Shown: positions 42,314-53,509 of the stretch, piece after piece
How positions within the stretch are numbered: the stretch's first letter is position 1
How the letters are laid out: every line of letters begins with the position of its first letter
Source of the DNA: Marchantia polymorpha subsp. ruderalis
Lineage: Eukaryota > Streptophyta > Marchantiopsida > Marchantiales > Marchantiaceae
DNA: 64,000 nucleotides
Direction: 5' to 3'
Assembly: GCA_037833965.1 (NCBI GenBank)
Contig: AP031353.1
Span: forward strand, 19,904,501 to 19,968,500
Notes under the pieces: model-generated
What the model was told of the DNA's origin: nothing
What the model saw: only the letters and a program-made list of their open reading frames with translations
Databases searched by the model: none
Program-made: the position numbers and the translations under genes

Positions 42314-42363
42314 TAACACCCTCAAGCTCTTGGATTGCTATGTGGATGATTGTCTCTTCCTTT

Positions 42364-44383
42364 CCTTCTATGCCATATTGCGAAGCAACACCTGGATTAT
42401 TTTCGGAAGGAGAGGTGAAGACTATTCTCCGAAAATTAGCAAATGGCAAATGTGAGGATTTAGATGGCTTGTCCATTGAACTTATCAAGTGGGGAGGAGA
42501 TTGTATTGGACCGGTTCTCACTAAGCTTTTGGAAGATGCTATGGTTCATGGTTTTCCATCAACTTGGTCCATGCGGAAGATTGTTCCTATTCATAAATCA
42601 GGAAGGAAGGACGTGGTGACAAACTATCGCACCATCATGGTTGGTAGTGTTTTTGCCAAGTTGTTTGGGAAGTTGGTAGAATCGAAGTTGAGCACATGGA
42701 CAGAGGATTTTCAGAAGAGAGCAAAGGCCCAAGCCGGTTTTCGTCCTACATACAACACTATTGACCATATTTTGGCCTTACGTGTTTTATGGGAGAAATC
42801 CAAGGGCAATGGGAAAGCTTTATTTTGTGCCTTCATCGATTTGAAGAAAGCTTTTGATACTGTTCCTCGAAAGCTTTTATGGGAAAGACTACAAGACATT
42901 GGAGTACCGGCTAATCTACTCGGAGCTGTGGCCACTTTATACACTTCAGTTCGAGCTAAGATTGATGCCTCTCAGCCTCAAGAGATCTCGAGCACCATTG
43001 GAGTTATTCAAGGTTGTCCTCTCTCTCCTACTCTATTCGGAATATTCATAGATGATATAGAAAGGTGGTTGGATGATTGTGAGAGTGAAGGAGTCAAACT
43101 TGGAGACTTTGTGATCAAAGCTCTTTTGTATGCAGATGATATCATATTACTAGCATGTGATGCAATTAGTTTACAGAAACACCTTGATACTTTGGCTAGC
43201 TTTTGTACTCGAAATCAGATGGAGGTCAATCTGGAAAAATCAAAGATCATTCTTGTGGGCACTAGATCCAAGTTCTCTCTCTTTTACAAGGGATTAGAAT
43301 TGGAACAAGTGAAGAGTTACAAATATTTAGGCATTGATTTTTCTCAGAATTATAGTTGGGCACTTTGTGTACAAAAGAGAGTAGAAGCTGGTTACAAAGC
43401 TCTATATTCATTGTTAAATCGATGTAGAAGAGCTCATCTAGTATCTTGGAGTCTTAGGAAATTTTTATTTAGGAGTTTAGTGTTGCCGGTGGTTCTATAT
43501 GGGACACAAGTGTGGGGTCCTGGCAGTAAGAAGACAAGTTGGGAGCGTGTGGAGAGGGTGCAAAAGATCTTCTTACAAGAAGAGTTAGGTGTAAGGAACC
43601 AAACTCCTTATGCTATTCTTCTTGCGGAAACCGGTTGTCTACCTCTTGAGGCTGAAGCTCTCTACTTGACCATCACTTATATTAGAAGGGTGAGATCTCT
43701 TGATGCTTCTCGACTTCCTCTTCATGCTTTGCGTGCCACACGTTCCAAGGGATGGTTTGCAGATGTGATAACTTGGTCTTTAAGGTGGAATGTGACGGAA
43801 TTGGATTGGGATCTGCAACCTATGGCCCTTCGCGAGCGTATTAAGGAGGAGTTTCTCAACATCATTTGGAGGAGAGGAGGCACTAAAATGTAGTTTTATC
43901 AACTTCATGTGAATCCTATGCTTATTTATTGTGAGCAAGGGTACCTTGTTGCAGAGATTGCTACATCTTTACGTCATATTATTGCTAGGCATAGAACAGG
44001 ATCTCATAGGCTTGGAATTGAGGAAGGACGTTGGTTGAATATTGATAGGAGTGAACGGATTTGTAGGCTATGTGATGGGAGAAATGTTGAGGATGAAGAG
44101 CATGTGTTTATTACTTGTACTAGATATATAGAGATTCGAGTGGCGCATAAAGTTGATGTCGAGAATTTCTTTTCTCTGCTTCAACTCGAGCCTTATGATT
44201 TAGGTTGTTACATTAGAGATATTATTAGTTACCGTTCTAGTGCTTTGAGCACTAGCTAGGGGGTTCTTTTGGTTCTCTCCTAGTTTGGGGTTGGGTTGTT
44301 TGTATTGTGTTTTTTAGCCTTTTGACCCTTTGGGTCCCACGGGCTTGATCTATTTACCATTTACCATTTACCATTACCATTTA
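42364..44383 (+). mobile_element. N22: 5'-truncated family C LINE at the ORF1/ORF2 border of N19
   Basis: TSD CCTTT (42359-42363, 44384-44388). Starts at SMPYCEATPGLFSE, before RT, and ends with a tail of about four heptamers, one shortened to TTACCA. The first few bases before TCTATGCC are filler. Confidence 0.93.
42370..44259 (+). pseudogene. N22 ORF2 fragment with nonsense codon
   Basis: Complete family C RT (FIDLKKAFD, GVIQGCPLSP, YADD), connection and knuckle. CAG is TAG at 43891-43893 (GTKMQFYQ in sisters), upstream of the knuckle, and SSALSTS is seen at the end. YADDIILLACDA has R-to-C next to the catalytic box. Confidence 0.92.
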
Positions 44384-45027
44384 CCTTTGAGTGACAATTG
44401 CTTGTCCATCACGAAGATAAGCAAAAAATCCAGCATCTTGAGCTTCTTTGACTTTTGCAAGCTCCTTTCTCCTTGCCTCTACTTGTAGAGGTGTGAGATC
44501 GGGATCTAACCAAATCCTACGTCCTTTGAGTACAGCTTTGTTGGCTAAAGCTGTATCACGTTGAGTTTGGTCATTGAACTTAACTATGATGGCTCGAGGT
44601 TGAGTTCCTATGGTTCCAATGCGAAAAGCTTGAGCCACATCCGCATTAGGAACATCAAGTGTTTCAGCTAAAAACTTGGTGACAACACTCTTCACCTCTT
44701 CCTTCTCAGATTCAGGTAGACCAGAAATTCTCACATTCTTTCTACGAGCAAATTGATTAGTCTTTTCAATCTCTTGCTCTTGACAGAAAGAGATATGAGC
44801 AGACTTAGTGGCTTCTGCATAAGATTTCATCTTCACCTCTAGACTTTCAACCACTTCATGCAATCTAGGAGTAGCAGCAGTGGAAGCTTGAGAACCAACT
44901 TTCTCTGCAATTAAAGTAGAGCTGCAATTAAAGTAGAGCTCTGTACCTTGAACTCTGCACGTAGTACTTTCAACTCTTCCAAAACCGTTTGCAACAGATT
45001 GAGTATGAAATTGTCTTGAGACGCCAT
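44384..45027 (-). pseudogene. N19 ORF1 with internal deletion (family B)
   Basis: Minus-strand family B ORF1 from MASQDNFIL at 45027; the last codons and stop are at 42338-42359 beyond N22. Compared with N26, roughly 100 bp of the coiled coil after SSTLIAA are lost, and a 17-bp piece (GCAATTAAAGTAGAGCT on the plus strand, 44907-44940) is doubled at the break. The frame is destroyed while the RRM-like half is kept. Confidence 0.9.
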
Positions 45028-46859
45028 CGAAAAGCTCAGAACTCCAAGGCACGTCAACTTCTCGCTCCGAATGGCGTTCTGCTTGAAATTTTGCAGGCTA
45101 ATGCGCCCTGCCCTACTCCAGCGTTCCACCAAATTTCAGCTCCAGATCACTCCGAACGTAGAAGATACAGCTCCCGTAAGAATCTCTTGCCCTCAAATCT
45201 TGAAACTCAAAGCTCGAAACTCAAAATTGGACGCATTGTGACTCAAAAACTCCGTTCGATCTGAAAATTGACAGGCTTGAGCGCTCTACCCAACGTCACA
45301 ACGCCACAAAATTTCAGCCCCCGTTCACACTCGAGCCCAAAGTTACGGCCCCTGCAAGCTTTGGCCCTCCCCTCTCAAAAAGCTCAGACCTCCAAGACAC
45401 GTCAACTTCTCGCTCCGAATGGCGTTCTGCTTGAAATTTTGCAGGCTGATGCGCCCTGCCCTACTCCAGCGTTCCACCAAATTTCAGCTCCAGATCACTC
45501 CGAACGTAGAAGATATAGCTCCCGTAAGAATCTCTTGCCCTCAAATCTTGAAACTCAAAGCTCGAAACTCAAAATTGGACGCATTGTGACTCAAAAACTC
45601 CGTTCGATCTGAAAATTGACAGGCTTGAGCGCTCTACCCAACGTCACAACGCCACAAAATTTCAGCCCCCGTTCACACTCGAGCCCAAAGTTACGGCCCC
45701 TGCAAGCTTTGGCCCTCCCCTCTCAAAAAGCTCAGACCTCCAAGACACGTCAACTTCTTGCTCCGAATGGCGATCTGCTTGAAATTTTGCAGGCTGATGC
45801 GCCCTGCCCTACTCCAGCGTTCCACCAAATTTCAGTTCCAGATCACTCCGAACGTAGAAGATACAGCTCCCGTAAGAATCTCTTGCCCTCAAATCTTGAA
45901 ACTCAAAGCTCGAAACTCAAAATTGGACGCACTGTGACTCAGAAACTCCGTTCGATCTGAAAATTGACAGGCTTGAGCGCTCTACCCAACGTCACAACGC
46001 CACAAAATTTCAGCCCCCGTTCACACTCGAGCCCAAAGTTACGGCCCCTGCAAGCTTTGGCCCTCCCATCTCAAAAAGCTCAGACCTCCAAGACACGTCA
46101 ACTTCTTGCTCCGAATGGCGTTCTGCTTGAAATTTTGCAGGCTGATGCGCCCTGCCCTACTCCAGCGTTCCACCAAATTTCAGCTCCAGATCACTCCGAA
46201 CGTAGAAGATATAGCTCCCGTAAGAATCTCTTGCCCTCAAATCTTGAAACTCAAAGCTCGAAACTCAAAATTGGACGCACTGTGACTCAGAAACTCCGTT
46301 CGATCTGAAAATTGACAAGCTTGAGCGCTCTACCCAACGTCACAACGCCACAAAATTTCAGCCCCCGTTCACACTCGAGCCCAAAGTTACGGCCCCTGCA
46401 AGCTTCGGCCCTCCCCTCTCAAAAAGCTCAGACCTCCAAGACACGTCAACTTCTCGCTGCGAATGGCGTTCTGCTTGAAATTTTGCAGGCTGATGCGCCC
46501 TGCCCTACTCCAGCGTTCCACCAAATTTCAGCTCCAGATCACTCCGACCGTAGAAGATACAGCTCCCGTAAGAATCTCTTGCCCTCAAATCTTGAAACTC
46601 AAAGCTCGAAACTCAAAATTGGACGCATTGTGACTCAGAAACTCCGTTCGATCTGAAAATTGACAGGCTTGAGCGCTCTACCCAACGTCACAACGCCACA
46701 AAATTTCAGCCCCCGTTCACACTCGAGCCCAAAGTTACGGCCCCTGCAAGCTTCGGCCCTCCTCTCTCAAAAAGCTTAGACCTCCAAGACACGTCAACTT
46801 CTTGCTCCGAATGGCGTTGTGCTTGAAATTTTGCAGGCTGATGCGCCCTGCCCTACTCC
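45028..46859 (-). repeat. N19 5'UTR: ~5 family B 348-bp monomers
   Basis: Minus-strand array with an exact 348-bp period (equivalent points at 45268, 45616, 45964, 46312, 46660). Each unit has two halves that resemble each other and the A monomer, with GAGCTGAAATTTGGTGG and GGGGCTGAAATTTTGTGG marking the half-starts in coding sense. All units here are the short 348-bp type. Confidence 0.9.
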
Positions 46860-47192
46860 CATTGATAGGAGTGAACGTATTTGTAGGCTATGTGATGGAA
46901 GAAAAGTTGAGGATGAAGAGCATGTATTTCTTACTTGTTCTAGGTATGTAGAGATTCGAGTGGCGCATAAAGTTGATGTCGAGAATTTCTTTTCTCTGCT
47001 TCAACTCGAGCCTTATGATTTAGGTTGTTACATTAGAGATATTATTAGTTACCGTTCTAGTGCTTTGGGCTCTAGCTAGGGGGTTCTTTTGGTTCTCTCC
47101 TAGTTTGGAGTTGAATTGTTTGTATTGTGTTTTTTAGCCTTTTGACCCTTTGGGTCCCACGGGCTTGATCTATTTACCATTTACCATTTACC
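46860..47192 (+). pseudogene. N17 ORF2 end and 3' tail
   Basis: Family A ORF2 from IDRSERICRLC to the stop at 47080 (SSALGSS; the T codon is S), then 3'UTR, hairpin and three heptamers. Completes N17. Confidence 0.9.
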
Positions 47193-47953
47193 ATGCTATT
47201 CTTCTTGCGGAAACCGGTTGTCTACCTCTTGAGGCTGAAGCTCTCTACTTGACCATCACTTATATTAGAAGGGTGAGATCTCTTGATGCTTCTCGACTTC
47301 CTCTTCATGCTTTGCGTGCCACACGTTCCAAGGGATGGTTTGCAGATGTGATGACTTGGTCTTTGAGGTGGAATGTGACGGAATTGGATTGGGATCTGCA
47401 ACCTATGGCCCTTTGCGAACGTATTAAGGAGGAGTTTCTCAACATCATTTGGAGGAGAGGAGGCACTAAAATGCAGTTTTATCAACTTCATGTGAATCCT
47501 ATGCTTATTTATTGTGAGCAAGGGTACCTTGTTGCAGAGATTGCTACATCCTTACGTCATATTATTGCTAGGCATAGAACAGGATCTCATAGGCTTGGAA
47601 TTGAGGAAGGACGTTGGTTGAATATTGATAGGAGTGAACGGATTTGTAGGCTATGTGATGGGAGAAATGTTGAGGATGAAGAGCATGTGTTTATTACTTG
47701 TACTAGATATATAAAGATTCGAGTGGCGCATAAAGTTGATGTCGAGAATTTCTTTTCTCTGCTTCAACTCGAGCCTTATGATTTAGGTTGTTACATTAGA
47801 GATATTATTAGTTACCGTTCTAGTGCTTTGGGCACTAGCTAGGGGGTTCTTTTGGTTCTCTCCTAGTTTGGAGTTGGATTGTTTGTATTGTGTTTTTTAG
47901 CCTTTTGACCCTTTGGGTCCCACGGGCTTGATCTATTTACCATTTACCATTTA
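47193..47953 (+). pseudogene. N15 ORF2 end and 3' tail
   Basis: Family C ORF2 from AILLAETGC to the stop at 47842, including the knuckle. One R-to-C (ALCERI) and one E-to-K change (RYIKIR). The A-like 3'UTR, hairpin and three heptamers then end at CCAT, where N4 resumes. Confidence 0.9.
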
Positions 47954-48114
47954 CCATGGGTATCTACTCAACACGCTTTTGCAACCAAAGTGAACCATTC
48001 CATTGGCTTATTGAAGATGTTCTTAGATTCCAAAGTAAAGGGGATGTCTTTCTTGCTGGAGATTTCAATGCTCGTATACGTTGTGCTCAATTTACTCAAT
48101 TTAGTGATCCCTTG
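47954..48114 (+). pseudogene. N4 ORF2 endonuclease fragment, part 3
   Basis: Resumes N4 (MGIYSTRFCNQSEPFH to QFTQFSDPL), carrying the GDFNAR catalytic stretch, until N23 interrupts at CCTTG. Confidence 0.9.
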
Positions 48115-48208
48115 TTTGGAGTTGGATTGTTTGTATTGTGTTTTTTAGCCTTTTGACCCTTTGGGTCTCACGGGCTTGATCTATTTACCATTTACCATTT
48201 ACCATTTA
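48115..48208 (+). mobile_element. N23: 94-bp 3'-end LINE insertion in N4
   Basis: 3'UTR from TTTGGAGTTGG, hairpin and four heptamers, flanked by CCTTG (48110-48114, 48209-48213). GGGTCTCACGGG differs by one base just after the hairpin. Confidence 0.92.
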
Positions 48209-48749
48209 CCTTGGCTTCTTCTATGTTTGAAGAAATTTACGATAGCGTGTGGTCTAGAACCTCTTTTGATCCTTCCACAAACTCTTTGACAGAACACTTT
48301 TTGACATTTGGAGCCACTTGTAACTTGAAGGTTCTCAATGGAACCTCTCGCTTTCCCAACTCTCAATCCAATACTTGTTTTTCCCCTACCGGTGCTAGCA
48401 CAATAGATTTTCTCTTGTCTTCCTTGGTTAGTACCTCTCTGATCTCCAATTTTGATGTTCTGGATCCTCAACCTGAATCAGATCATGCACCTCTTTTGTT
48501 CACACTTTCAATGTCAAAATCAATCTCTACTTCACCTCGCCAATCTCTTTTAGCTTCTCCCAAGTTTCGCTTAGATCCTTGTAAAAGAGACCTTTATGCA
48601 GAACATCTACAAGATCTTTTGACTCACACCATATGGAGTCCAGATTCGCATACCGCTAGTTTACAGCTCATAGAATTGCTCAAAACTTCTGCATTGAAGT
48701 TCTTTTTGAGGCATAGTACTAGGATTGCTAAGGGGCTACCTTGCAATGG
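48209..48749 (+). pseudogene. N4 ORF2, end of endonuclease and linker
   Basis: Family C ORF2 from ASSMFEEIYDS through NLKVLNGTSRF, STIDFLL, SDHAPLL to GLPCNG. Interrupted by N24 and its inverted junction fragment; the RT half of N4 would lie beyond the window. Confidence 0.9.
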
Positions 48750-48750
48750 G

Positions 48751-48812
48751 ACAACCTTGAATAACTCCAATGGTGCTCGAGATCTCTTGAGGCTGAGAGG
48801 CATCAATCTTAG
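48751..48812 (-). other. 62-bp inverted family C ORF2 fragment at the 5' junction of N24
   Basis: Minus-strand copy of the family C RT stretch IDASQPQEISSTIGVIQGC, sitting exactly between N4 and the first monomer of N24. It has no tail, so it is not an ordinary insertion. Best read as template switching onto a second (family C) RNA or twin-priming-like inversion during N24 insertion. Confidence 0.75.
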
Positions 48813-49272
48813 GAGATTTAGTGCGCTTGTTCACAACGGCCGGGCGCACATACTTGCAAATTTTCAGCCCCAACGGAGCTGCTGTCAAGAAGTTGTCATT
48901 TCGAAACTTTGAGTTTAGGGATTTGAGCATGAATCTTGCGGGGGCCATATCTTCTTGCTAGAGTGTCAACAGGAGTTGAGATTTGGTGCGCTTGTTCACA
49001 ACGGCCGGGCGCACATACTTGCAAATTTTCAGCCCCAACGGAGCTGCTGTCAAGAAGTTGTCATTTCGAAACTTTGAGTTTAGGGATTTGAGCATGAATC
49101 TTGCGGGGGCCATATCTTCTTGTTGGAGTGTCAACAGGAGCTGAGATTTGGTGGGCTTGTTCAAAACGGACGGACGCACATACCTGCAAATTTTCAGCCC
49201 CAACGGAGCTGCCGGCAAGAAGTTTTCATTTCAAAACTTTGAGCTTGTGTAACATCTTGCAAAGTTGGGTTC
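48813..49272 (+). repeat. N24 5'UTR: ~2.7 family A monomers
   Basis: 165-bp units of the GGTGCGCTTGTTCACAACGG subtype, the last one with GGACGGACGCAC and GCCGGCAAGAAG. One unit has a G-to-A change in CTTGCTAGAG. Confidence 0.87.
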
Positions 49273-49793
49273 ATGATGGATTCTGAAAACAAACTTCTCA
49301 ATCTTGTGCAATCGGTTTTGGAGGAATTGAAAGTGCTACGCCAAGAATTCAAGGCACAAAATGTTGCCTTGGCTGATGCAAAGAATGAAATCAGGGAGTT
49401 GAAGATTTCTCACAAAAGTTTTGAGAAGATCATGCTCCAAATCTCTGGATCTGTTGAGGACATTCAAGACAAGGTTGGTTCTCAAGCTTCTATTGTTACT
49501 ACTCCTGCTTTGCATGAAGTGGTTGAAACTCTTGAGGTGAAAATGAAGTCCTATGCTGAAGCTACCAAGTCTGCTCATATCTCTTTCTGTCAAGAGCAAG
49601 AGATTGAAAAGGCTTATCAATTTGCTCGTATAAAGAATGTGAGGATTTCGGGTCTACCTGAATCTGAGAAGGAAGAGGTGAAGAGTGTGGTCACCAAGTT
49701 TTTGACTGAAACACTTCATGTTTCTAATCCGGATTTGGCTCATGCTTATCGTATTGGCAACAAAGGCACACAACCTCGTGCCATTATTGTTAA
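49273..49793 (+). pseudogene. N24 ORF1, N-terminal part
   Basis: Family A ORF1 from MMDSENK to PRAIIVK, then interrupted by N25 at TTAA. The frame is otherwise open (ALADAKN and EKAYQFARI are copy-specific changes). C-terminal part at 58890. Confidence 0.92.
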
Positions 49794-49903
49794 ATGGTAA
49801 ATGGTAAATGGTAAATAGATCAAGCCCGTGGGACCCAAAGGGTCAAAAGGCTAAAAAACACAATACAAACAACTCCAAACTAGGAGAGAACCAAAAGAAC
49901 CCC

Positions 49904-50455
49904 CTAGCTAGTGCCCAAAGCACTAGAACGGTAACTAATAATATCTCTAATGTAACAACCTAAATCATAAGGCTCGAGTTGAAGCAGAGAAAAGAAATTC
50001 TCGACATCAACTTTATGCGCCACTCGAATCTCTACATACCTAGAACAAGTAAGAAATACATGCTCTTCATCCTCAACTTTTCTTCCATCACATAGCCTAC
50101 AAATACGTTCACTCCTATCAATGTTCAACCAACGCCCTTCTTCAATCCCAAGACTATGAGATCCAGTTCTATGTCTAGCAATAATATGACGTAAAGAAGT
50201 AGATATCTCTGCAAGTAAGTATCCTTGCTCACAATAAACAAGCATAGGATTCACATGAAGTTGATAAAACTGCATCTTGGTGCCTCGTGTGCTCCACATA
50301 ATGCTGAGAAATTCCTCCCTAATACGCTCGCGTAGGGCAATAGGTTGCAAATTCCAATCGAGTTCCGTCACATTCCACCTCAAAGACCAAGTCACCAAAT
50401 CTGCAAACCAACCCTTGGGACGTGTGGCATGCAGAGCTTCAAGAGGAAGTCGAGA
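49904..50455 (-). pseudogene. N25 ORF2, C-terminal part
   Basis: Minus-strand end of family A ORF2 with the knuckle (CRLCDGRKVEDEEH...C) and stop. V-to-L in FADLVTW. Continues upstream at 57593. Confidence 0.9.
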
Positions 50456-53400
50456 GCTTTGAGTTTCGAGCTTTGAGTTTCAAGATTTGAGGGCAAGAGA
50501 TTCTTACGGGAGCTGTATCTTCTACGTTCGGAGTGATCTGGAGCTGAAATTTGGTGGAACACTGGAGTAGGGCAGGGCGCATCCGCCTGCAAAATTTCAT
50601 GCAGAACGCCATTCGGAGCGAGAAGTTGACGTGTCTTGGAGGTCTGAGCTTTGTGAGAGGGGAGGGCCGAATCTTGCGGGGGCCGTAACTTTGGGCTCGA
50701 GTGTGAACGGGGGCTGAAATTTTGTGGCGTTGTGACGTTGGGTAGAGCGCTCAAGCCTGTCAATTTTCAGGTCGAACGGAGTTTCAGAGTCACAGTGCGT
50801 CCAATTTTGAGTTTCGAGCTTTGAGTTTCGAGCTTTGAGTTTCAAGATTTGAGGGCAAGAGATTCTTACGGGAGCTGTATCTTCTACGTTCGGAGTGATC
50901 TGGAGCTGAAATTTGGTGGAACGCTGGAGTAGGGCAGGGCGCATCCGCCTGCAAAATTTCATGCAGAACGCCATTCGGAGCGAGAAGTTGACGTGTCTTG
51001 GAGGTCTGAGCTTTGTGAGAGGGGAGGGCCGAATCTTGCGGGGGCCGTAACTTTGGGCTCGAGTGTGAACGGGGGCTGAAATTTTGTGGCGTTGTGACGT
51101 TGGGTAGAGCGCTCAAGCCTGTCTATTTTCAGGTCGAACGGAGTTTCAGAGTCACAGTGCGTCCAATTTTGAGTTTCGAGCTTTGAGTTTCGAGCTTTGA
51201 GTTTCAAGATTTGAGGGCAAGAGATTCTTACGGGAGCTGTATCTTCTACGTTCGGAGTGATCTGGAGCTGAAATTTGGTGGAACGCTGGAGTAGGGCAGG
51301 GCGCATCCGCCTGCAAAATTTCAAGCAGAACGCCATTCGGAGCGAGAAGTTGACGTGTCTTGGAGGTCTGAGCTTTGTGAGAGGGGAGGGCCAAATCTTG
51401 CGGGGGCCGTAACTTTGGGCTCGAGTGTGAACGGGGGCTGAAATTTTGTGGCGTTGTGACGTTGGGTAGAGCGCTCAAGCCTGTCAATTTTCAGGTCGAA
51501 CGGAGTTTCAGAGTCACAGTGCGTTCAATTTTGAGTTTCGAGCTTTGAGTTTCAAGATTTGAGGGCAAGAGATTCTTACGGGAGCTGTATCTTCTACGTT
51601 CGGAGTGATCTGGAGCTGAAATTTGGTGGAACGCTGGAGTAGGGCAGGGCGCATCCGCCTGCAAAATTTCATGCAGAACGCCATTCGGAGCGAGAAGTTG
51701 ACGTGTCTTGGAGGTCTGAGCTTTGTGAGAGGGGAGGGCCGAATCTTGCGGGGGCCGTAACTTTGGGCTCGAGTGTGAACGGGGGCTGAAATTTTGTGGC
51801 GTTGTGACGTTGGGTAGAGCGCTCAAGCCTGTCTATTTTCAGGTCGAACGGAGTTTCAGAGTCACAGTGCGTCCAATTTTGAGTTTCGAGCTTTGAGTTT
51901 CGAGCTTTGAGTTTCAAGATTTGAGGGCAAGAGATTCTTACGGGAGCTGTATCTTCTACGTTCGGAGTGATCTGGAGCTGAAATTTGGTGGAACGCTGGA
52001 GTAGGGCAGGGCGCATCCGCCTGCAAAATTTCATGCAGAACGCCATTCGGAGCGAGAAGTTGACGTGTCTTGGAGGTCTGAGCTTTGTGAGAGGGGAGGG
52101 CCGAATCTTGCGGGGGCCGTAACTTTGGGCTCGAGTGTGAACGGGGGCTGAAATTTTGTGGCGTTGTGACGTTGGGTAGAGCGCTCAAGCCTGTCAATTT
52201 TCAGGTCGAACGGAGTTTCAGAGTCACAGTGCGTCCAATTTTGAGTTTCGAGCTTTGAGTTTCGAGCTTTGAGTTTCAAGATTTGAGGGCAAGAGATTCT
52301 TACGGGAGCTGTATCTTCTACGTTCGGAGTGATCTGGAGCTGAAATTTGGTGGAACGCTGGAGTAGGGCAGGGCGCATCCGCCTGCAAAATTTCATGCAG
52401 AACGCTATTCGGAGCGAGAAGTTGACGTGTCTTGGAGGTCTGAGCTTTGTGAGAGGGGAGGGCCAAATCTTGCGGGGGCCGTAACTTTGGGCTCGAGTGT
52501 GAACGGGGGCTGAAATTTTGTGGCGTTGTGACGTTGGGTAGAGCGCTCAAGCCTGTCAATTTTCAGGTCGAACGGAGTTTCAGAGTCACAGTGCGTTCAA
52601 TTTTGAGTTTCGAGCTTTGAGTTTCAAGATTTGAGGGCAAGAGATTCTTACGGGAGCTGTATCTTCTACGTTCGGAGTGATCTGGAGCTGAAATTTGGTG
52701 GAACACTGGAGTAGGGCAGGGCGCATCCGCTTGCAAAATTTCATGCAGAACGCCATTCGGAGCGAGAAGTTGACGTGTCTTGGAGGTCTGAGCTTTGTGA
52801 GAGGGGAGGGCCGAATCTTGCGGGGGCCGTAACTTTGGGCTTGAGTGTGAACGGGGGCTGAAATTTTGTGGCGTTGTGACGTTGGGTAGAGCGCTCAAGC
52901 CTGTCAATTTTCAGGTCGAACGGAGTTTCAGAGTCACAGTGCGTCCAATTTTGAGTTTCGAGCTTTGAGTTTCGAGCTTTGAGTTTCAAGATTTGAGGGC
53001 AAGAGATTCTTACGGGAGCTGTATCTTCTACGTTCGGAGTGATCTGGAGCTGAAATTTGGTGGAACGCTGGAGTAGGGCAGGGCGCATCCGACAGCAAAA
53101 TTTCATGCAGAACGCCATTCGGAGCGAGAAGTTGACGTGTCTTGGAGGTCTGAGCTTTGTGAGAGGGGAGGGCCGAATCTTGCGGGGGCCGTAACTTTGG
53201 GCTCGAGTGTGAACGGGGGCTGAAATTTTGTGGCGTTGTGACGTTGGGTAGAGCGCTCAAGCCTGTCAATTTTCAGGTCGAACGGAGTTTCAGAGTCACA
53301 GTGCGTCCAATTTTGAGTTTCGAGCTTTGAGTTTCAAGATTTGAGGGCAAGAGATTCTTACGGGAGCTGTATCTTCTACGTTCGGAGTGATCTGGAGCTG

Positions 53401-53509
53401 AAATTTGGTGGAACGCTGGAGTAGGGCAGGGCGCATCCGCCTGCAAAATTTCAAGCAGAACGCCATTCGGAGCGAGAAGTTGACGTGTCTTGGAGTTCTG
53501 AGCTTTTCG
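50456..53509 (+). repeat. N26 5'UTR: ~8.5 family B monomers of 348/362 bp
   Basis: Equivalent points at 50763, 51125, 51487, 51835, 52197, 52559, 52907 and 53269 give steps of 362, 362, 348, 362, 362, 348 and 362. The 14-bp difference is one extra GAGTTTCGAGCTTT. The 362-362-348 pattern repeats, indicating block amplification of three units. Each unit is itself a diverged dimer of a ~170-bp module related to the A monomer. CpG-rich relative to the ORFs; probable promoter array. Confidence 0.92.

Larger units (their letters stand above)
33105..46859 (-). mobile_element. N19: full-length family B LINE split by N20, N21 and N22
   Basis: Minus strand, TSD CATTG. Own parts are 33105-34058, 38994-40079, 41025-42363 and 44384-46859, each join supported by a TSD (TTCT, TAAAG, CCTTT). 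It has the B-specific 3'UTR (GGGTTTGGCCTTTGGGG in coding sense), the shared hairpin and tail, and ~5 348-bp monomers. Both ORFs are disabled, making it older than N26. Confidence 0.93.
28025..47192 (+). mobile_element. N17: 5'-truncated family A LINE hosting N18 and N19
   Basis: Own parts are 28025-28190, 32900-33104 and 46860-47192; together they read as one uninterrupted family A 3' end from YVKRVRSLDASRL to the tail. The duplication with N15 is only AT at most. N18 (TSD ATTAA) and N19 (TSD CATTG) split it. Confidence 0.9.
26894..47953 (+). mobile_element. N15: 5'-truncated family C LINE hosting N16 and N17
   Basis: Flanked by CCAT (26890-26893, 47954-47957). Own parts are 26894-27688, 27711-28024 and 47193-47953. 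It begins in the RT fingers (VLTKLLEDAMVHGF) after three filler bases and ends in the A-like 3'UTR and tail. Splitting by N17 placed its 3' end 20 kb from its 5' end. Confidence 0.9.

Noticed and set aside
45060-46860. CRISPR-like or satellite array.
   Set aside because: Units are long, directly adjacent without spacers, and lead into ORF1 of a LINE, so this is a 5'UTR monomer array.
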